This document shows, piece after piece, positions 1 through 3,064 of a stretch of 5,264 nucleotides of DNA (position 1 is its first letter; the number at the start of each line of letters is the position of its first letter). This DNA is from Leptolyngbyaceae cyanobacterium SM1_3_5. Lineage in GTDB: Bacteria; Cyanobacteriota; Cyanobacteriia; Elainellales; Elainellaceae. The notes below the pieces were generated by a model. It had not been told where the DNA came from. It saw only the letters and a program-made list of their open reading frames with translations, and searched no databases. Location of the stretch: positions 1 through 5,264 of the forward strand of contig JAAUTJ010000402.1 of the NCBI GenBank assembly GCA_012031475.1, given 5' to 3'. A program made the translations under genes and the position numbers.

Positions 1-553
1 GTTCCAGGATCGACTTTACAAGAAATAGAATTTCCGCTCGCAAGTAGTTTCCGATTCCGGCTGCGATCGACTGCTCCAGCAAAGCCGCGCCAATTTCGCG
101 AGTCGGATCAAGCTGCAAGCGTCGCTGAAATTCGATCGCATCAAACGGCATCGCCAACACGTCCGCCCCTAGCAAACTCAATTGCGGATGCAGCATCGGA
201 TCGCCCGTCCCGATTTCAAACACAGGAGCGGAATGCAGAATCGCCGCGCCTTTGCGGGTGACGATGCGGGCACGTTCGCGGCGATCGACTTCATCGGGCG
301 AAGCCTCATGCACGAACCAGCGACCCCACATCATCAGATGCGCATAGAAATAGTAGCCGCCTTCGAGCGGGATAAATAGATGCTTGCCGATCGTTTGCAC
401 CGATTCGATTCGCCGTCCGATGAGCGCGTCGGGATTCGCTTGCAGCCAAGCTTTTGCCTGCTTGGTGCGGGCGGTGATCGACTCGATCGCTTCTCCCTCT
501 AGCACGATCGCAATCTGGTCGGCGTAGCGGCGAACTTCGGGGCCTTCGGGCAT
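1..553 (-). CDS. nei: Fpg/Nei-family DNA glycosylase, endonuclease VIII-like (3' part missing)
   Basis: Family role: bifunctional base-excision-repair enzyme that removes oxidised bases, mainly pyrimidines in the Nei branch, and cuts the abasic site by beta/delta-elimination. Seen: 184 codons before the window edge, against a usual 260-290. The protein opens with MPEGPEVRR, which gives the catalytic N-terminal proline (Pro2, mature residue 1) and the family acids Glu3 and Glu6. A beta-hairpin lysine lies at Lys57 in TIGKHLF. The helix-two-turn-helix signature GIGNYLRAEILF is at about 167-178. The C-terminal zinc finger is outside the window, so Nei versus Fpg rests on the H2TH stretch and the general likeness to E. 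coli Nei. The start overlaps the uvsE stop by one base (TAATG), with GGAG about 8 bases upstream, so translation is probably coupled to uvsE. The family call is firm; the gene symbol is less so. Confidence 0.88.
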   Translation of the reverse strand, partial: MPEGPEVRRYADQIAIVLEGEAIESITARTKQAKAWLQANPDALIGRRIESVQTIGKHLFIPLEGGYYFYAHLMMWGRWFVHEASPDEVDRRERARIVTRKGAAILHSAPVFEIGTGDPMLHPQLSLLGADVLAMPFDAIEFQRRLQLDPTREIGAALLEQSIAAGIGNYLRAEILFLVKSILE

Positions 554-1500
554 TATGCCTGCTCCACAAGCTGCACAACGGCGGGCTGCTCGGCAGGTTC
601 CACTAAGGTGGGAATCCATTCTTGCTGAAGACGGGCGATCGCTTCTTCCTTCAATTTCGCCTCAATTTCGATCCAGGGCGCACGGCGATACGAAGCGGGC
701 ATATCGTAGATGAAATCGCTGTGTTTGGGATCTTTGAAGGCCATTTGACCGTTGGAGATGTGGACTAGCTGCCACTCAGGATTCGGCCAAGTCGATCGCG
801 CCGCCTCCAGCATTTCCGTCACGCTGGGATCGTCGTAGCTGTCTAGCTGCTCGTGAACGATGTGGTGATGCGCGTCAAACACAAACGGCACTTCTGCCGC
901 TCGACACACTTCCAGGATTTCGGCTGAACTGTAGGCGTGTTCATCGTTTTCTAGGGTGAGGCGCGATCGCACATTGAACGGCAGCGATCGAATCGTTTCG
1001 ATCAGCTTCTGGGGTCGATCGCCCTTGCCGCCGTGAATGTTCACCACCGTCCAAGCCGACTGCGGCAGACCGATCAGATCGAGAATCCACGCATGAGTTT
1101 GTAAAATCTTGATGCTGTTTTGAATCACATCCGGGCGATCGCTGCTCAAAACGACAAACTGATCTGGGTGAATGACGAGGCGAATTCCGAAGGCAGTGGC
1201 GCGATCGCCAATCAGCTTCAGTTCACTCGCGAATTCCGGCAAGATCGCTGCGCCTAATGTGTCGTCGGCAAAGGGAAACAAAGCAGAACTGAGGCGATAG
1301 AGGCGGATATTTTGTTCTTTGCAAAAGTCGATCGCCAGCGCCAGCCGTCGCGTATTTTCCGCATACAGCGTCCGCAGAGTTTCGGCCTGTTTTTCTGGCT
1401 CGAATGCCAAAAGCCGTTTGCGAGTCAGGGCTTTGAAGCGGACTCGATCGGAGGCGGAAATGCAGACGAGTCCCAGTTCTGGCAGGGGTTGAGCGGTCAT
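553..1500 (-). CDS. uvsE: UV damage endonuclease UvsE/UvdE
   Basis: Family role: a metal-dependent TIM-barrel endonuclease that nicks DNA just 5' of cyclobutane dimers and 6-4 photoproducts, starting excision repair independently of UvrABC. Seen: 315 residues, a normal length. RLYRLSSALFPFA is at about 66-78. HPDQF gives His111 and probing Gln114-Phe115, NIHGG gives His156, LENDE gives Glu184, FDAHHH gives Asp209 and His212, VHIS gives His247, KHSD gives His260, and IEIEAK gives Glu280. Mapped from memory onto the Thermus enzyme, these cover the main metal ligands. The residue two before His247 is Leu245, where Thermus and Bacillus proteins have a lysine (modified Lys229 in Thermus). The start overlaps the upstream gene's stop as ATGA, with AAGGA about 11 bases before it; the stop overlaps the glycosylase start. 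Family assignment is secure. Confidence 0.95.
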   Translation of the reverse strand: MTAQPLPELGLVCISASDRVRFKALTRKRLLAFEPEKQAETLRTLYAENTRRLALAIDFCKEQNIRLYRLSSALFPFADDTLGAAILPEFASELKLIGDRATAFGIRLVIHPDQFVVLSSDRPDVIQNSIKILQTHAWILDLIGLPQSAWTVVNIHGGKGDRPQKLIETIRSLPFNVRSRLTLENDEHAYSSAEILEVCRAAEVPFVFDAHHHIVHEQLDSYDDPSVTEMLEAARSTWPNPEWQLVHISNGQMAFKDPKHSDFIYDMPASYRRAPWIEIEAKLKEEAIARLQQEWIPTLVEPAEQPAVVQLVEQA

Positions 1501-1886
1501 GTGTGTTTCGATCCTTCGGGCAAAAATGCGGCTGAGTCGTAATAGGTGCGGAAGCGCTGAACCTGTCCCATGTGGCGTTCGATCAGGCTGACACCGCGAT
1601 ACTTAATCGGTTCGCCGGATGTCAGCGTTCCGGTTGAAGTCCATTCGAGGGCGATCGAGTGTCCGCCTTCGGTGATATGCGTAAATTCCGAATGAATTTC
1701 ATCAAAAACAGACAGATATTTCTGCCAAAACTGCCTTGCGCCGTCTTGTCCGGTCAGCGGCTCGGTCATCAACAGGTTACTCGTTTCGGCATCAGGGGCA
1801 AAGAGGGCAATCAGCGGCTCGACCTCTTTGGAAGATTCAATCGCCTGCAAAGTTTTCATGAATTTCTCAGCAAGTTCACTCGGCAT
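1497..1886 (-). CDS. NTF2-like / SnoaL-like small protein
   Basis: A 129-residue protein with the layout of the NTF2-like superfamily (SnoaL-like or ketosteroid-isomerase fold). An N-terminal helix (AEKFMKTLQAIES) is followed by the LIALFAPDAE turn at about 25-34, GQDGARQFWQKYL at about 46-58, and strands ITEGGHSIALEWTSTG, IKYRGVSLIE and VQRFRTYYDSAAFL. Members form a cone-shaped barrel with a pocket and may be isomerases, hydrolases or plain binding proteins, so no reaction can be assigned. It is probably cytoplasmic, as no signal peptide or membrane segment is visible. AAGGA lies 6 bases before the ATG, which favours this start over the internal ATG at codon 10. The stop overlaps the uvsE start by four bases (ATGA), so the two are almost certainly co-translated. 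That ties the protein to a DNA-damage context without proving a role. Confidence 0.85.
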   Translation of the reverse strand: MPSELAEKFMKTLQAIESSKEVEPLIALFAPDAETSNLLMTEPLTGQDGARQFWQKYLSVFDEIHSEFTHITEGGHSIALEWTSTGTLTSGEPIKYRGVSLIERHMGQVQRFRTYYDSAAFLPEGSKHT

Positions 1887-1888
1887 GA

Positions 1889-1906
1889 CTAATCCTTCTA
1901 ATCCTT
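1889..1906 (-). repeat. Tandem 9-bp repeat carrying the ribosome binding site
   Basis: On the minus strand AAGGATTAG occurs twice back to back. It fills nearly the whole gap between the DUF3140 gene and the NTF2-like gene. The second copy supplies AAGGA at 1897-1893, 6 bases before the ATG at 1886. The first copy repeats the same Shine-Dalgarno sequence farther upstream and contains an in-frame TAG for the restored DUF3140 reading frame. It could be a simple slippage duplication. Confidence 0.75.
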
Positions 1907-2223
1907 TAATGGGTCATGCCCCCAGTTTTCAGAGAATAGCGCCAGCGGGTGTGTTCCACGTCGCCTTCGGGTCGCTGTGCGGAGTGGCGGTGAATGTAGC
2001 TGAGGACGCGCTTCATTTCCCGAAGGTCGGCTTCGCTGTAGTCTTTTTTGCCCAACAGTTCAACGATGTGCCGCCCGGACTGATGCCCGATCGATTCGTC
2101 TCCCTCTTTTTTCTGCCCGACCGACTGCGATTCTTCGGTTTCCAGCCATTGCTCAAGCTCTTTGCGGCTCATATTCACCGCCTGCTTAAATTCCTTCACC
2201 GTATCGTCTTGAGCTTCAGCCAT
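1906..2223 (-). CDS. DUF3140 family protein, C-terminus apparently frameshifted
   Basis: A 105-residue soluble, charged protein recognised as DUF3140 from its core: EFKQAVNMSRKELEQWL at 11-27, EESQSVGQK at 30-38, ESIGHQSGRHIVELLGKK at 43-60, and IHRHSAQRPEGDVEHTRWRY at 77-96. No biochemical function is established to my knowledge. It is often found beside DUF2945 genes, as here. The start has GAGGA about 9 bases upstream. Oddity: the family normally ends in something like NWGHDP, but this frame ends KTGGMTH. Adding one A to the four-A run at 1926-1929 gives LKNWGHDPLKD and a TAG stop at 1900-1898, which matches the family. The listed stop (TAA, 1908-1906) is therefore probably the product of a one-base deletion. 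The gene lies 19 bp upstream of the NTF2-like gene and is probably in the same transcript. Confidence 0.88.
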   Translation of the reverse strand: MAEAQDDTVKEFKQAVNMSRKELEQWLETEESQSVGQKKEGDESIGHQSGRHIVELLGKKDYSEADLREMKRVLSYIHRHSAQRPEGDVEHTRWRYSLKTGGMTH

Positions 2224-2242
2224 TTCCTTAAATCCTCATTTC

Positions 2243-2269
2243 AAAGTTCCCCATTCATAGGGGGACTTT
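2243..2269. repeat. Stem-loop between DUF2945 and DUF3140 genes
   Basis: AAAGTTCCCC (2243-2252) pairs with GGGGGACTTT (2260-2269) around the 7-base loop ATTCATA. This is a 10-bp stem with one G-T pair. No T-run follows it on the minus strand, so it does not look like an intrinsic terminator. The sequence style (AAAGT, C-run, G-run, ACTTTAGGGG) resembles short hairpin elements scattered through many cyanobacterial intergenic spaces; that comparison is from memory. It lies 20 bases upstream of the DUF3140 start, so it could affect mRNA stability or relative expression inside the operon. Confidence 0.6.
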
Positions 2270-2304
2270 AGGGGCAGGAACATCTTTGCAACAGGCCAAC
2301 TTCT

Positions 2305-2517
2305 TTATTCCTCAATCTTCTCCAGCACATCGGGTTTATGAGCGGCTTCCTTCCCGGTTTTGCTGCTTTCAACGAGATATTCGGGGTTTTCTTTGGAGGC
2401 AGCGACGTGGTGGCCGTTAATTTCGGTGGGTTCGGTGAGTTTCTTTCTGATCACGCCTTCAACTGTGTTGCCGGAATAGTTCCAGCGGACGCGATCGCCT
2501 TTCTTAAATTCGCTCAT
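2305..2517 (-). CDS. DUF2945 (HVA1/Tudor-like) small protein
   Basis: A 70-residue basic, hydrophilic protein matching the DUF2945 family, described as 'hypervirulence associated protein, Tudor domain'. Seen: MSEFKKGDRVRWNYSG at 1-16, a small SH3/Tudor-type barrel start, then TVEGVIRKKLTEPTEING at 18-35, and the hallmark ending with NPEYLVESSKTGKEAAHKP at 44-62. The family is short, so this is full length. The molecular role is unknown; the fold class suggests binding of a peptide or nucleic acid, which is inference. No good Shine-Dalgarno sequence precedes the ATG (the upstream bases read AAAAATTGAACC), so initiation may be weak or leaderless-like. It is the first gene of the leftward cluster, 81 bp before the DUF3140 gene. 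Confidence 0.88.
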   Translation of the reverse strand: MSEFKKGDRVRWNYSGNTVEGVIRKKLTEPTEINGHHVAASKENPEYLVESSKTGKEAAHKPDVLEKIEE

Positions 2518-2652
2518 GGTTCAATTTTTGTTAAATCGCTTATTTTTAAGTTAGGAATTTCTGTAACAAATTGCCTCTATCTTCTGGCTTGCCAAAAGTC
2601 GTTTGCAGGGCTGATTTCTTCTGAGTAAATGGCTGTACAGTGTCCAATTTTC

Positions 2653-2673
2653 CTTCGGTGTTCCAACCCGAAG
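2653..2673. other. Short hairpin in the intergenic region
   Basis: CTTCGG (2653-2658) pairs perfectly with CCGAAG (2668-2673) around a 9-base loop. It lacks a following T-run on either strand, so it is not a standard intrinsic terminator. Its role is unknown. Confidence 0.4.
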
Positions 2674-2710
2674 AAAGGCCACCCCCATCTCCAAACCTCC
2701 CCCCGCCAAA

Positions 2711-2754
2711 GGGTTCCACCCTCTGGACTCCCAGAGGGATAACCCTGTTAGGGT
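2711..2754. other. Strong hairpin with two mutually exclusive folds
   Basis: CCCTCTGG (2719-2726) pairs perfectly with CCAGAGGG (2731-2738) around a 4-base loop, ACTC. The stem is extended by GGGTT (2711-2715) with AACCC (2741-2745) across a small internal loop. The bases of that outer arm can instead form a second hairpin: ACCCT (2742-2746), loop GTT, AGGGT (2750-2754). The outer stem and the second hairpin cannot exist together, which is a switch-like layout. No T-run follows on either strand. It could be a dispersed palindromic repeat, an untranslated-region or small-RNA structure, or a remnant. Confidence 0.55.
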
Positions 2755-2794
2755 GAGTCTTTGTACTACGCTTGATTCACAAGGGGTTGACCGA

Positions 2795-2822
2795 TTTTCA
2801 ATTGAAGGCAGTCATTTAGAAT
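2795..2822 (+). promoter_or_regulatory. Candidate sigma-70-type promoter for the TPR gene, with palindrome
   Basis: TTTTCA (2795-2800; 4 of 6 bases of the -35 consensus), a 16-base spacer, and TAGAAT (2817-2822; 5 of 6 bases of the -10 consensus) face rightward. The perfect 10-bp palindrome TTCAATTGAA (2797-2806) overlaps the -35 box and spacer, a typical place for an operator. The leader to the proposed TTG start would be about 235 bases. This rests on consensus matching by eye only. Confidence 0.3.
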
Positions 2823-3052
2823 GGGCGATCGCTTCATTTCTACTGAAAAAGGATAATCCCGCCGAAGTCTGAAATGCCGATTTTGCGTTCAAAGCGTGAG
2901 ACATGAGTGAGTACAAGGGGTCAGCTTAACAGGAGTACCTCCCGCTAACCTCCAAATCCCAACCCCCACTTCATTCGCGAGCTTTCCTGATTTAAGCGGG
3001 GGCGATCGAAAGATGAATACAAAGACTTCTCCGCCGAATCGGAGAATTGCAC

Positions 3053-3057
3053 GGGGG
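3053..3057 (+). promoter_or_regulatory. Ribosome binding site supporting the TTG start
   Basis: A GGGGG run lies 7 bases before the TTG at 3065. The frame is closed upstream by a TGA at 3014-3016, and no ATG or GTG lies between that stop and the first conserved-looking residues. The other in-frame candidate, TTG at 3047, has its GGAG only 2 bases away, which is too close. The G-run plus TTG 3065 is therefore the best start. Confidence 0.5.
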
Positions 3058-3064
3058 CAGCATT

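Larger units (their letters stand above)
2518..3064. other. Divergent intergenic region
   Basis: This 547-bp stretch lies between the leftward DUF2945 gene and the rightward TPR gene. I see no convincing coding sequence in it on either strand. Next to DUF2945 (2518-2580) it is AT-rich and would hold the leftward promoter, but no clear -35/-10 pair stands out. Farther right are a short hairpin (2653-2673), a C-rich tract (2679-2704), the strong hairpin cluster (2711-2754), the candidate rightward promoter (2795-2822), and a HIP1 octamer (2824-2831). A second C-rich tract follows (2939-2970). CTCCCGCT at 2939-2946 can pair with AGCGGGGG at 2995-3002 around a long loop just upstream of the TPR gene. 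Confidence 0.7.

Noticed and set aside
306..578. 90-residue minus-strand reading frame
   Set aside because: It lies out of frame over the glycosylase gene, whose MPEGPE start, lysine hairpin and H2TH motif prove the true frame.
1828..2271. 147-residue plus-strand frame rich in Phe and Leu
   Set aside because: It is antisense to the DUF3140 gene; the hydrophobic look comes from complementing charged codons.
2338..2628. 96-residue plus-strand frame
   Set aside because: It is antisense to the DUF2945 gene and has no recognisable domain or ribosome binding site.
2633..2645. Possible LexA/SOS box around CTGTACAG
   Set aside because: It has GTAC but the second half does not fit the cyanobacterial LexA consensus as I know it.
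2711..2754. Intrinsic terminator
   Set aside because: The hairpins are strong but no T-run follows on either strand, and the flanking genes diverge, so no transcript needs to end here.
2886..2928. Tiny ORF (MSEYKGSA) in the intergenic region
   Set aside because: Only eight codons, without a convincing ribosome binding site or family.
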